Below are positions 16,480 to 24,508 of a DNA stretch of 38,331 bases, piece by piece. This stretch comes from an uncultured Clostridia bacterium (lineage in GTDB: Bacteria; Bacillota; Clostridia; TANB77; CAG-508). The first letter of the stretch is position 1, and each line of letters opens with the position of its first letter. The DNA lies in contig CASCUT010000019.1 of NCBI GenBank assembly GCA_949155365.1, forward strand, positions 1 through 38,331, read 5' to 3'. Made by a program: the position numbers and the translations under genes. The notes under the pieces are model-generated. The model saw only the letters and a program-made list of their open reading frames with translations, made no database searches and was not told the DNA's origin.

Positions 16480-16518
16480 CCCCACTCCTCCCTCCACTTC
16501 CCACTCCCACCAACACCC
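16480..16518 (-). other. G-quadruplex-type tract upstream of rpmB
   Basis: The plus strand is nearly G-free here and has five C runs (16480-16483, 16490-16492, 16500-16502, 16506-16508, 16516-16518) separated by 3 to 7 bases. The minus strand is thus a canonical G3+ quadruplex pattern, very unusual in a 30% GC genome. It ends 27 bases upstream of the rpmB -35 box. Confidence 0.55.
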
Positions 16519-16544
16519 AAACTCAATTTTTTTTACCAAAACTA

Positions 16545-16573
16545 TTGAATTTCTACGAATTCTATGTTATCAT
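16545..16573 (+). promoter_or_regulatory. rpmB promoter
   Basis: TTGAAT (16545-16550) and TATCAT (16568-16573) with a 17-base spacer, 45 bases upstream of the start. Confidence 0.55.
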
Positions 16574-16617
16574 TATGAATAGTCAATTTTACTAAAACTT
16601 AATAGGAGGTGCTAAAT

Positions 16618-16815
16618 ATGGCAAAATGTGAAATTTGCGAAAAGACACTATCTCATGGAAATAAAATTAGTATTGCACGTTCACACGTTAGTAGAAGAGC
16701 TACAAGAACCTTTAAACCAAACATTAGAAGCGTAAAAGCTATCGTTGATGGACAAGTAAAAAGAATGTCTGTATGTTCAAAATGCTTACGTTCTGGAAAA
16801 GTAAAAAGAGCATAA
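16618..16815 (+). CDS. rpmB: 50S ribosomal protein L28
   Basis: The 65-residue basic protein starts MAKCEICEKTLSHGNK at 16618. An upstream in-frame GTG at 16609 lies inside the AGGAGG ribosome site and is not the start. Two CxxC pairs (C4/C7 and VCSKC near 52-55) show the zinc-binding form of L28. RRATRTFKPN is the conserved central rRNA-binding stretch. It is monocistronic with a strong terminator. spoVM lies next to it on the other strand, as neighbour of rpmB as in Bacillus subtilis. Confidence 0.95.
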   Translation: MAKCEICEKTLSHGNKISIARSHVSRRATRTFKPNIRSVKAIVDGQVKRMSVCSKCLRSGKVKRA

Positions 16816-16883
16816 CTTAGAATAAATAGAAGTAGGATGCATACTACTTTTGGAATACTAACATTTCTTAAGAAATAGTAAAA

Positions 16884-16940
16884 TAAAATAGGTCAAATCA
16901 GAAGAATATCTTATCCTTTTGATTTGACCTATTTTATTAT
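16884..16940. terminator. Terminator between rpmB and spoVM
   Basis: AAAATAGGTCAAATC (from about 16886) pairs with GATTTGACCTATTTT (16921-16935); it can serve both convergent genes. Confidence 0.8.
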
Positions 16941-16963
16941 TTTACCTAACTTACATTATGTAT

Positions 16964-17041
16964 TTAGCTTTCCTTAATACCAAATATCAATTTTACAAAT
17001 CCCCTTAAAAATTTAGGAACTTTTTTTACCACGATTGTCAT
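16964..17041 (-). CDS. spoVM: Stage V sporulation protein M
   Basis: The 25-residue frame is MTIVVKKVPKFLRGFVKLIF followed by GIKES, ten bases behind AAAGGAG. It matches the SpoVM pattern: an amphipathic helix recognising positive membrane curvature, with Pro at position 9 exactly as in B. subtilis SpoVM and the PKFLxGxV core. SpoVM recruits SpoIVA to the forespore surface and tunes membrane proteases in the mother cell. Its place beside rpmB agrees with B. subtilis gene order. It marks the organism as a probable spore former. A 49-residue membrane protein gene lies 25 bases upstream on the same strand. Confidence 0.85.
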   Translation of the reverse strand: MTIVVKKVPKFLRGFVKLIFGIKES

Positions 17042-17066
17042 CTTTTCCACACTCCTTTATTTCTTT

Positions 17067-17216
17067 CTAACAAAACAGCCACATTGCTCCTATTATCAAT
17101 ACAGCTATCCCAATTAAAAATAACCAACCTGTTATAGGAAGCAATAATACTAATAATATTCCCAGACCAATTCCAACTAAGCACACCCCTATCGTCTTTT
17201 TTAATAGCCCAAACAT
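17067..17216 (-). CDS. 49-residue hydrophobic membrane protein upstream of spoVM
   Basis: ATG 17214-17216 behind AAAAGGAGG opens MFGLLKKTIGVCLVGIGLG and continues with two hydrophobic stretches split by a PITGW turn, ending WLFC. It probably spans the membrane twice. It lies 25 bases upstream of spoVM on the same strand, so the two are likely co-transcribed and the protein may belong to sporulation. No named family is recognised. Confidence 0.7.
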   Translation of the reverse strand: MFGLLKKTIGVCLVGIGLGILLVLLLPITGWLFLIGIAVLIIGAMWLFC

Positions 17217-17375
17217 AATATATTACCTCCTTTTATTATATTATATTTTGTCTTTCCTATTTTGTTACCAATTCTTGAAAAAGAGAGCGATTTATGTTTT
17301 AATAAAAGTAAGCTATGTATTTTATAACATACCTTATTTAAGAGATTATTGAACTATTGATTAAAGGAGATTTTT

Positions 17376-18011
17376 ATGAATCAAAAAGATACTATAAAAC
17401 TAATTGAAATATTAAAGCAAACTCACTCTGACGCCAAATGTAGTTTAGATTTCAATACTCCATTTGAATTACTAATTGCTGTTATTCTATCTGCTCAATG
17501 TACCGATGAAAGAGTGAATAAAGTAACTCCTGCTATTTTTGCACACTACCACACCCCCGAAGATTTTGCCAATATGGATCTTGCCTTATTAGAAAACCTA
17601 ATCCATTCCTGTGGTTTTTATAAAAATAAAGCCAAAAATATCAAAGCTACTGCACAAATCTTAGTAAATCAGTATCATAGTGAAGTACCACATACCATGG
17701 AAGAACTAATGAGTCTTCCTGGAGTTGGTAGAAAAACGGCGAATGTCGTTATGTTAGAAGCATTTAACGAGCCACAAGGAGTTGCTGTCGATACCCATTG
17801 CAGACGAATTTCAAATCGTATTGGTCTGTCCGATAAAAAAGAACCAGAAAAAATTGAACAAGATTTATTAAAACTATTTCCGAAACAATATTATTATGAT
17901 TTAAATCATATTCTAATTTGGCATGGCAGAAAAATCTGTACCGCACGAAATCCTAATTGTGAAAATTGCCCTATTTCTACCTATTGTAAAGCATTTCAAT
18001 CCGCCAAATAA
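17376..18011 (+). CDS. nth: Endonuclease III
   Basis: The 211-residue base-excision-repair glycosylase/AP lyase removes oxidised pyrimidines. The helix-hairpin-helix LPGVGRKTANVV (about 111-122) carries the catalytic Lys, and VDTHCRRISNR (about 133-143) carries the catalytic Asp. The 4Fe-4S cluster ligands are in CTARNPNCENCPISTYC near the C-terminus (C-x6-C-x2-C-x5-C). Start ATG 17376 lies behind AAAGGAG. The gene appears to be alone on its strand here; length is typical. Confidence 0.97.
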   Translation: MNQKDTIKLIEILKQTHSDAKCSLDFNTPFELLIAVILSAQCTDERVNKVTPAIFAHYHTPEDFANMDLALLENLIHSCGFYKNKAKNIKATAQILVNQYHSEVPHTMEELMSLPGVGRKTANVVMLEAFNEPQGVAVDTHCRRISNRIGLSDKKEPEKIEQDLLKLFPKQYYYDLNHILIWHGRKICTARNPNCENCPISTYCKAFQSAK

Positions 18012-18075
18012 AATATTTTTCGTATTCGTATAATTTTTACAATCGAAAACATACTATATCTTAGAGGTGATAAGT

Positions 18076-18228
18076 GTGACTACCATTAACTGTTCTTCTA
18101 GTTGTGTTTATCAGCTAGATGGCAAATGCTGTTTGGAAAATATTTCGACACAAACAGTTACTCCAAATAGCAATTGCGCTTATTATTTATCTATAATCCC
18201 AAAAGAAGCAACTCCCAAAAAGAGCTAG
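18076..18228 (+). CDS. 50-residue cysteine-rich protein
   Basis: GTG 18076 behind AGAGGTGAT opens MTTINCSSSCVYQLDGKCCL and ends at TAG 18226-18228. Five cysteines (6, 10, 18, 19, 34) and the pattern C-x3-C-x7-CC...NCAYY resemble short clostridial proteins with a CxxNxDGxC...NCxYF pattern and unknown role. Its last codons form the left arm of the following terminator. It may bind metal; this is inference. Confidence 0.65.
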   Translation: MTTINCSSSCVYQLDGKCCLENISTQTVTPNSNCAYYLSIIPKEATPKKS

Positions 18229-18241
18229 TTGCTTCTTTTTT
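18201..18241 (+). terminator. Terminator overlapping the end of the cysteine-rich gene
   Basis: AAAAGAAGCAACT (18201-18213) pairs with AGTTGCTTCTTTT (18227-18239), followed by T residues; the right arm begins in the stop codon. Confidence 0.8.
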
Positions 18242-18258
18242 GGATTGTCTTAAAGTTA

Positions 18259-18287
18259 TTGACAAATATCCTAAAAAGCGGTATATT
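18259..18287 (+). promoter_or_regulatory. Promoter of the bactofilin-like gene
   Basis: TTGACA (18259-18264) and TATATT (18282-18287) with a 17-base spacer. Confidence 0.75.
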
Positions 18288-18314
18288 TAATGCATAAATT
18301 AAGAAAGGAGAAAG

Positions 18315-19496
18315 ATGAAAATGTCAAAGACAAAATCAAAAATTTTATGTGTCTTATTACTTGTTTTTGTTCTTGTTTCTTCTTACTGCTATGCTACTGT
18401 AGAGCCAAGAACATCAGAACCAGAAACTACCTCTGAAGAAAAGACAACTGCAATTTCAGAAGGAGAACAAACACCTACTACCCCTGACCAATCCAATTGG
18501 ACAAATGGTGACTTATTTCTATGTCAAGATAAAGTAACTGTTTCAAATGTAGTAGACGGAAATGCATTTGTAATAGGAAAAGAAGTAACCATTACTGGTG
18601 AAATCGGAGGAGACCTTTTTGTTATTGCAGACAAATTAAACCTTGAAGGAGGATACGTATATAGTAGTATTTTTGCATGTGCAAATGAAATCGTAATAAA
18701 CGGTGTCGTTTATGATATATACGCTGTTTGTAATAATTTCACTTTAGAAAATAATGGTTTCGTATATCGTAATATGAATGTAACTGCTTCTAGCATTAAC
18801 TTACTTGGAAAAGTTAGAAGAGATGCTTTCGTTTCTACTCCATCTATTCAATTTGCCGAAAATACAGATACCGTAATCTATGGAAACCTTCATTATTCTA
18901 ATTCATCTGAAATTTCTATTCCAGAAGGTTCTGTTGGTGGAGAAGTGAACTTTACAAAAACAGATATGAAATCCGTTAAAACTGTAGGTGCTACAATCGC
19001 ATCTCGCTTATTTGATTTAGTAAAAACTTTACTATTAACTTTTGTTGCTACTTTAGTTCTACTATGGTTAACACCTAAATTTATAGAAAGAGTAGGAAAT
19101 TCAGGTGTTGCAAAATCCTTTATCTCTTTGGGTATTGGTATTGCTACTCCATTCGCATTTGTGATTGCAAGTGTACTACTAATTCTTAGCACTGTTGGTA
19201 TTTCCGTATTCGTATGTGGACTATTTGCTTTTATTGCATTAGCTTTTATCGGAACAACCATGGCAAGTATCTTCTTTGGTAAATTATTTACGAAACTACT
19301 TAAAATGGAAGGAAACGTAAAATTTATCCTATTTACTTTACTTTCTACATTCGTTATTTGGGCAATTAGCTTAATTCCTGTTATCGGTGGATTTGTTGGA
19401 TTAATGATTTCTCTATTCGGTATTGGAATTACCCTTGTTAATATGGTATGGAAAAAAGAAAAAGTAGAAGAAGTAAAAACAGATGTAACAGAATAG
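18315..19496 (+). CDS. Polymer-forming (bactofilin-like) beta-solenoid membrane protein
   Basis: The 393-residue protein begins with a signal sequence (about 1-27, hydrophobic core then YCYA), a Thr/Ser/Glu-rich linker (28-62) and a beta-solenoid of short repeats (about 63-215, for example VVDGNAFVIGKEVTITGEIG and GGDLFVIADKL). Four membrane segments follow (about 228-250, 265-290, 292-315, 335-375), then a charged tail. The solenoid with alternating Gly-Asp-Val/Ile turns resembles bactofilin or polymer-forming domains, here probably outside the membrane. Start ATG 18315 lies behind AAAGGAG; its own promoter and terminator make it monocistronic. No function can be assigned beyond an envelope role. 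Confidence 0.7.
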   Translation: MKMSKTKSKILCVLLLVFVLVSSYCYATVEPRTSEPETTSEEKTTAISEGEQTPTTPDQSNWTNGDLFLCQDKVTVSNVVDGNAFVIGKEVTITGEIGGDLFVIADKLNLEGGYVYSSIFACANEIVINGVVYDIYAVCNNFTLENNGFVYRNMNVTASSINLLGKVRRDAFVSTPSIQFAENTDTVIYGNLHYSNSSEISIPEGSVGGEVNFTKTDMKSVKTVGATIASRLFDLVKTLLLTFVATLVLLWLTPKFIERVGNSGVAKSFISLGIGIATPFAFVIASVLLILSTVGISVFVCGLFAFIALAFIGTTMASIFFGKLFTKLLKMEGNVKFILFTLLSTFVIWAISLIPVIGGFVGLMISLFGIGITLVNMVWKKEKVEEVKTDVTE

Positions 19497-19502
19497 AAAA
19501 AC

Positions 19503-19541
19503 AAAAAAATAAAAGTAGATTTTCTACTTTTATTTTTTTGC
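19503..19541. terminator. Bidirectional terminator
   Basis: AAAAAAATAAAAGTAGA (19503-19519) pairs with TCTACTTTTATTTTTTT around a TTT loop, between convergent genes. Confidence 0.8.
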
Positions 19542-19547
19542 TTTATT

Positions 19548-21875
19548 TTATGGTGTACTACTTAATTGGTATTTACTCATCCAATATCCTTTTAGCTGTA
19601 TTTCGCCATTGTCGCCCCAACTAAAGGCACTTGGTACTTGATATCCTGGTGTGCATTTTCCATTGTCATTCGTAACATCTGTTGTAACAAAATTCACATC
19701 GGTTCTTTGTTTATCTGATACTGTTCTATATTCATATCTTGGAATCCATACAAAATAGGTTTCTGTTTCATTTGCTGTTGTTACAATATTAGCCCATCTC
19801 TTATCACTATAGCTATACCATTCTTTTGGTGGATTTGGGTCTGTTAATGGTTTTCTTACTTCTTCTCCATTACTATCCCAATATACATAGAAAGTAGTTT
19901 CTTTGTCAAACCCAGTTGTATCTGGTGCATATGGTGTTTTTGTTTTTAGTTTCTTGGTTATTGCTCCTATATACTTATTACTTACTTTTTCCCTTACAAT
20001 AATATTAATCGTATAGGTAGTATCTTCTTTTAGCCCTCTAAACACATAATGTTCATTGGCACTAGTTCCTGTATGTTTTTGTACTCCATTAATATAATAT
20101 TGATATGTATATTGTACTCCCTCATTTTCAATAAGAGAACCTACTATATCTTGTACATGTAATGCATTACTTCCCGCTGTTATTTCTGTTGTTAGTTTCG
20201 TTGGATCTTCACTAGATAATTGATACTTACTCATCCAGTATCCTGTTAATTGTTCTCCATCATCTTGCACTCCATTGTCATTTTTGTCCCACCAAAATGC
20301 TTCTGGTATTTGGTATCCACTGTCGGTCTGTCTTCCTGTTCCTTTAATAAATTTAACATAGGATCTTTCACTTACTCCATCTAATGCATATTGATATCTT
20401 GGTATCCATACAAAATAGCTTTCTAGCCCATTATTTCTTGATACGATATTAGCCCATCTTTGAACTCCATAATCATACCATTGCTCTGGTGCTTTTTCCC
20501 TAATTGGTATTTCATTGTGTTCGTTTCCTTTTTCATCCCAATATACATAGAAAGTAGTATCTGGGTCAAATCCTTTTAATTCTGGCTCATTGATATCGGC
20601 TGCTTCATATAGTTTGGTCATACTTCCTAATACTTTTCCTTCTGCATCTACGATAGTAACATTAACCGCTCTATCTCCTTTAGAAGATACTTCAATTCTA
20701 TGGTCTTCTGGTGTGCTACTTCGATATACAATCTCGCCGTTAATGGCATATTGATATTCTGCGATTTCTTTTCCTTCTGCTTCTAATTTTTCACTATTTA
20801 CGGTGATATTAATAATCGTAATACTACTTGGTGTTGCTACTGTACCATAATCTACTGTGTACTTATCTCCTTTTGCTAAATCGGATAATTGATATTTTGA
20901 CATCCAATAGCCTGGTATTGGTTTATTTTTTAGATAATCCTCATTATCTCCAAAATAGAATGCTTCTGGTATTTGGTATCCTTGGCTTTGTAACTCTTTC
21001 CATGAAGTTTCTTCATCGGTTACAGGGTCTTTGTAATTGTTGTTAATATCAACAAATTTTACATCCATTCTTCCATTCTCTGTTGTTGAATTGATTTCAT
21101 CTTTTTTATACACATATCTTGGAATCCATACATAGTAACTTTCTATTCCATTGCTTTCCACATATAAATTCGCCCATTTTTGGTTTTTGTAATCATACCA
21201 ATCTGCTTCTGGTTTTTGGATAATCCAAGTACCTGGTACTAAGTTTTTACTAGCATCTTCTTTCATATATCTAGTTTTCTCTTTTACAAACCCTCTTATT
21301 AAAGTTGGTGTACATAGCCATAAATCATTTACTTTTTCATAACTTCCATTCGTTGAATCCATTCCAGTTGGTGGTGTATAGTTCCATATTTTAATATTAA
21401 TATCTTGGCACCACTTTACTTGGATATCATTGTTTGGAATTTTGGGTTGTGATACATAATATAATTCACCTTCATGGATAATAAGATAGGTTTCTTCTTC
21501 TTCTCCTACTTTTGTAATTAGTTTTTTGATATCTTGTACTTGTTTTTCTTTAATTGGTAAGTTTTCTTCATAGATAATATCCATTAATACATCTCCAGCG
21601 TAAATGTTTTTAATATCATATTCTCCTAAACTTCCCATTTGTAACTCTGCAATATGTAAATCCCATTCTTCTTTTATTTGTGATAATCTTGTTTTAAAAG
21701 ATGCTTCTTTTGCTCTTCCTATAATTCCATTATCCCCTAGTAATAAACTAACTGTTATAGAAGCCAGTATGAGTAAGATAATAATCATTACAATTAGAGC
21801 AATTAACGTGATTCCATTTGCATTGCTATATTTCTGTATCTGTTTCCTTTTCTTCTCTTGATTTGTTATTTTCAT
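19548..21875 (-). CDS. Pilin-like protein with three WANIV/WIPRY repeat domains
   Basis: The 775-residue protein has a charged 20-residue leader ending in Gly21, then a type IV prepilin-like hydrophobic helix ITLIALIVMIIILLILASI (22-40) and an acidic helical part. The body has three copies (about 226-331, 466-554, 686-772) of a domain opening WYxYxxxRWANIV, continuing ESYFVWIPRYxY and GYQIPEAFxW, and ending GYWMSKYQLS. Between them are beta-rich linkers with TTFYVYW, perhaps Fn3-like. The protein ends just after the third repeat. It is most likely a surface-exposed pseudopilin or adhesin. The secreted-protein gene lies 37 bases upstream on the same strand. The usual Glu5 of type IV pilins is replaced (ITLIAL), so assembly into pili is uncertain. 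Confidence 0.75.
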   Translation of the reverse strand: MKITNQEKKRKQIQKYSNANGITLIALIVMIIILLILASITVSLLLGDNGIIGRAKEASFKTRLSQIKEEWDLHIAELQMGSLGEYDIKNIYAGDVLMDIIYEENLPIKEKQVQDIKKLITKVGEEEETYLIIHEGELYYVSQPKIPNNDIQVKWCQDINIKIWNYTPPTGMDSTNGSYEKVNDLWLCTPTLIRGFVKEKTRYMKEDASKNLVPGTWIIQKPEADWYDYKNQKWANLYVESNGIESYYVWIPRYVYKKDEINSTTENGRMDVKFVDINNNYKDPVTDEETSWKELQSQGYQIPEAFYFGDNEDYLKNKPIPGYWMSKYQLSDLAKGDKYTVDYGTVATPSSITIINITVNSEKLEAEGKEIAEYQYAINGEIVYRSSTPEDHRIEVSSKGDRAVNVTIVDAEGKVLGSMTKLYEAADINEPELKGFDPDTTFYVYWDEKGNEHNEIPIREKAPEQWYDYGVQRWANIVSRNNGLESYFVWIPRYQYALDGVSERSYVKFIKGTGRQTDSGYQIPEAFWWDKNDNGVQDDGEQLTGYWMSKYQLSSEDPTKLTTEITAGSNALHVQDIVGSLIENEGVQYTYQYYINGVQKHTGTSANEHYVFRGLKEDTTYTINIIVREKVSNKYIGAITKKLKTKTPYAPDTTGFDKETTFYVYWDSNGEEVRKPLTDPNPPKEWYSYSDKRWANIVTTANETETYFVWIPRYEYRTVSDKQRTDVNFVTTDVTNDNGKCTPGYQVPSAFSWGDNGEIQLKGYWMSKYQLSSTP

Positions 21876-21912
21876 CTATTGTATGTTTCCTTTCCTAAAA
21901 AGGTTATTTATT

Positions 21913-22671
21913 TTAAATTCCACTTCCTACGACAACTACCGCACGGGTTGGATAAGCTTTAGTATAATATGACAAATCTTCTCCCCATGAAGGATATGAA
22001 CCTCTAGATGATCCTTTTCCATAATATGCAAAAATTGTTCCTGGTTTATTCGAAAGAGTACATGATCTAATTAATCCACTAGAAGCATTTGCTCTGCCGA
22101 CATCATGAGTATTATTTCCTCCATTATAAGAGTCAATCCACTGTTCTGAACCTCCTCCATGCCATCCTCCTGTTTCTGCTATAGCATCTCCAATCTTTGC
22201 TGCATAATAATAGTTATAATTATCTTTATAACGGCTAACTGCAGACGCATAGTTATTAGCATTTGTTATTTGCCCTGCTGCTACCCACTCACTATTAAAA
22301 TTAATTTTAATTCCTGTTTCATTCCCTGTCGTTGTTCCTCCATTTTGGATAATTTCTGGATTTCCATATGAAGATGCTGATAAAATTGCCATTGCTCCAT
22401 ATTCTGTATTTTTTTGCATGTGAATGTCTAAGTTTTTGTTATCGCTTGTTAAATATTTTCCTCCATTTGCGTCCCAGTCTATGGTATTCGTTAGCCCTAA
22501 GGTTCCACCTGCCGTTTGCATACACCTTACTTCCCATATCCATCGATTGATTTCATATGGTTTTGGTGTATCACCGTTTGCTTGTAATGCTGCATGCGAT
22601 AGTGTTGGCATTGCTAATAGAATTCCACCTGCCACTATTAGGCTTACTAAAATTTCTTTTGTTTTTCTCAT
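21913..22671 (-). CDS. Secreted protein of 252 residues, unknown
   Basis: An N-terminal signal peptide (basic MRKTKE, hydrophobic core, cleavage probably after LSHA at about residue 27) is followed by a Gly/Asn/Tyr-rich soluble domain with only two cysteines (about 50 and 207). The C-terminal end TRAVVVVGSGI resembles the RAVxVxG endings of other clostridial surface or pilin-like proteins. It has a consensus promoter and lies 37 bases upstream of the repeat pilin gene, so the two are likely co-expressed surface proteins. No enzyme motif is seen. Confidence 0.65.
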   Translation of the reverse strand: MRKTKEILVSLIVAGGILLAMPTLSHAALQANGDTPKPYEINRWIWEVRCMQTAGGTLGLTNTIDWDANGGKYLTSDNKNLDIHMQKNTEYGAMAILSASSYGNPEIIQNGGTTTGNETGIKINFNSEWVAAGQITNANNYASAVSRYKDNYNYYYAAKIGDAIAETGGWHGGGSEQWIDSYNGGNNTHDVGRANASSGLIRSCTLSNKPGTIFAYYGKGSSRGSYPSWGEDLSYYTKAYPTRAVVVVGSGI

Positions 22672-22702
22672 TTTTTTTCTTCCTTTCCTACTTTATAACT
22701 GC

Positions 22703-22731
22703 ATTATATATCAATGTTGTTCACTTAGCAA
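22703..22731 (-). promoter_or_regulatory. Promoter of the secreted protein/pilin-like pair
   Basis: On the minus strand TTGCTA (22726-22731) and TATAAT (22703-22708) with a 17-base spacer. Confidence 0.65.
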
Positions 22732-22812
22732 CATAATTGAAGAAAATTTTTCCTATTTTTGGAATTTTTTTTTACTTTTTTCTTCTATTCCTTAATTTAT
22801 CTTATTTTCTTT

Positions 22813-23472
22813 TTATCCTCTTAGATTCTTAATCGCTTCTTTATAATTTTCTGAAGTAACAATATAGCTTCCTGCAACTAAGATATTCGCTCCTGCTTCG
22901 ATTACTTCTAAGGCTGTTTGTGCATTGATTCCACCATCTACTTCGATATCAATCTCAAATCCATTCTCATAAATAGCCTTGTTTAATGTTTGAATTCTTT
23001 CTCTTGCTTCTGGCAAGAATTTCTGCCCTCCTGCTCCGGGTTCTACACTCATTACTAGCACTTTATGAATGTATGGTAAATAAGGATAAATTTGTTCTAT
23101 CTTTGTTTTTGGATTAATGCTAAGACCTACTTGTGTATCATGCTTTTTTATATAGGAAATCATTTTTAATATTTCCATTTCATTTTTTAAACTTTCTATA
23201 TGGAACGTGATACTATTTACTCCTATATCAAGATAAGATTTCACATAGCTTTCTACCTCTTCTACCATAAGATGAACTTCTATCTTGGTATTTGCAATTT
23301 GTTTCATATATTCCGTATATTCCCTCATTCTGTCTACAGTATTATTTTTTACAAATTTCCCATCCATTACATCGATATGAAAATAGTCAATTCCTGATGC
23401 TTCTAAGTTATATATTGTTTGTATACTATTTTCCTTTTCTACATTTAAAAATGAAGCACTAACTTCTACCAT
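22813..23472 (-). CDS. rpe: Ribulose-phosphate 3-epimerase
   Basis: The 219-residue TIM barrel interconverts ribulose 5-phosphate and xylulose 5-phosphate in the pentose phosphate pathway. Visible motifs: YFHIDVMDGKFVKN (metal His and catalytic Asp, about 30-43), EVHLMVEE (about 64-71), VEPGAGGQKF (about 141-150) and EVDGGINAQTA (about 175-185), the last with the second catalytic Asp. Its start ATGGTAG overlaps the stop of rsgA, showing translational coupling. The rsgA-rpe order is the classic one beside the PASTA kinase genes. Confidence 0.95.
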   Translation of the reverse strand: MVEVSASFLNVEKENSIQTIYNLEASGIDYFHIDVMDGKFVKNNTVDRMREYTEYMKQIANTKIEVHLMVEEVESYVKSYLDIGVNSITFHIESLKNEMEILKMISYIKKHDTQVGLSINPKTKIEQIYPYLPYIHKVLVMSVEPGAGGQKFLPEARERIQTLNKAIYENGFEIDIEVDGGINAQTALEVIEAGANILVAGSYIVTSENYKEAIKNLRG

Positions 23473-24348
23473 TTGTGTTCCTCCTTATCTTTTAATTCTT
23501 GTTTCATTCTTTGATATCGCTCATATCGTTGTTTGCTTATTTTGTTTTCCTCTACTGCTTTTTTGATGCCACAAATTTCTTCTTTTTCATGCTCACAGTC
23601 TGTATATTCACAATCTGGCAAGTAATTTCTAAATTCGATAAAATAGGATGCTAAGTCTTTTGATTCTATTTCTTCAATCGAAAAAGTAGAAAAACCAGGG
23701 GTATCTGCTATATATCCCTCATTGATTGGATACAAAGTAACACTTGTCGTTGTATTTTTTCCTCTTTGTATTTTATGACTAATGTTTCCTTCTTCGGTCT
23801 TATTTTCTCCAAACAAAGCATTAATTAAAGTGGATTTTCCGTACTCCTGAATTTCCTGAAAAAGCAGTTATTTCTCCTTGTAATACCTTTTTTAGAGACT
23901 CTATTCCTATCTTTTCTTTCGCCATTGTTTCAATTACTTTATAACCAATTGTTTCATAGATTTCATGAATTTCTTGTATTTGCTTTTGATTTCCTAAATC
24001 TGTTTTATTGATACAAATAATCGGTTTTATCTGTAAATATTCGGCATAGGCTAGTTGTTTATCTAATAATAGAAAATCTGGTTTTGGTGATTTTAAGGAG
24101 AGTACTAATACCATTTGTGTTAAATTCGCAAGTTTTGGTCTTTTGCTATACATACTTCTTGGCAGAATATTAATGATGGTTCCTTTTCCTTCTTCTTTTT
24201 CCAATTCTTCTATTTCGACATAGTCCCCTACCACTGGCAGAATATCTCCCTGTTTCATTTTTCCTCTTGGTTTACACTCTATTTTTTTATTTTCTAATTG
24301 TACTTGATACAAATTTGATATATTACTAATAATTTGTCCTTTTTGCAT
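23466..24348 (-). CDS. rsgA: Ribosome small-subunit GTPase RsgA, requires +1 shift at CGG
   Basis: RsgA is a circularly permuted GTPase that helps 30S maturation. Frame 1 (175 codons from ATG 24348) has the OB domain, G4 CINKTDLG, and GEITAFSGNSGV, then reads CGG and stops six codons later. Frame 2 has G3 ADTPGFS and the zinc site CEYTDCEHEKEEIC. Skipping the C of the CGG at 23839-23841 (GTA CGG AAA read as GTA GGA AAA) restores the P-loop GNSGVGKSTLINALFGE and a normal 293-residue protein. The single extra base lies inside the catalytic P-loop and everything else looks intact. The gene has a terminator upstream, so it starts a transcript with rpe. Confidence 0.85.
23839..23841 (-). other. 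CGG +1 frameshift site in rsgA (P-loop)
   Basis: In-frame codon 170 is CGG (GTA CGG AAA). Dropping the C gives the invariant P-loop glycine and the full frame. Confidence 0.65.
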
Positions 24349-24435
24349 GATTCCTCTTTTCTTTCTTTTATTCTAGAAATAAGTTTTAAATATTGGCTAG
24401 CTACTAGTTCCTTTATTCGATTTACTTATTTATTT

Positions 24436-24466
24436 AAAAAAGGGTTGCATCAATGCAACCCTTTCT
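24436..24466 (-). terminator. Terminator after prkC
   Basis: AAAGGGTTGCAT (24439-24450) and ATGCAACCCTTT (24453-24464) form a perfect stem; on the minus strand a T run follows. It separates stp-prkC from rsgA-rpe. Confidence 0.85.
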
Positions 24467-24508
24467 TGTCTTTTTATTACATAACTTGTAATCTTCTTAG
24501 TATTTTGT

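Noticed and set aside
18893-19504. 203-codon open frame opposite the bactofilin-like gene
   Set aside because: It is a shadow of the plus-strand gene, with no ribosome site and low-complexity composition.
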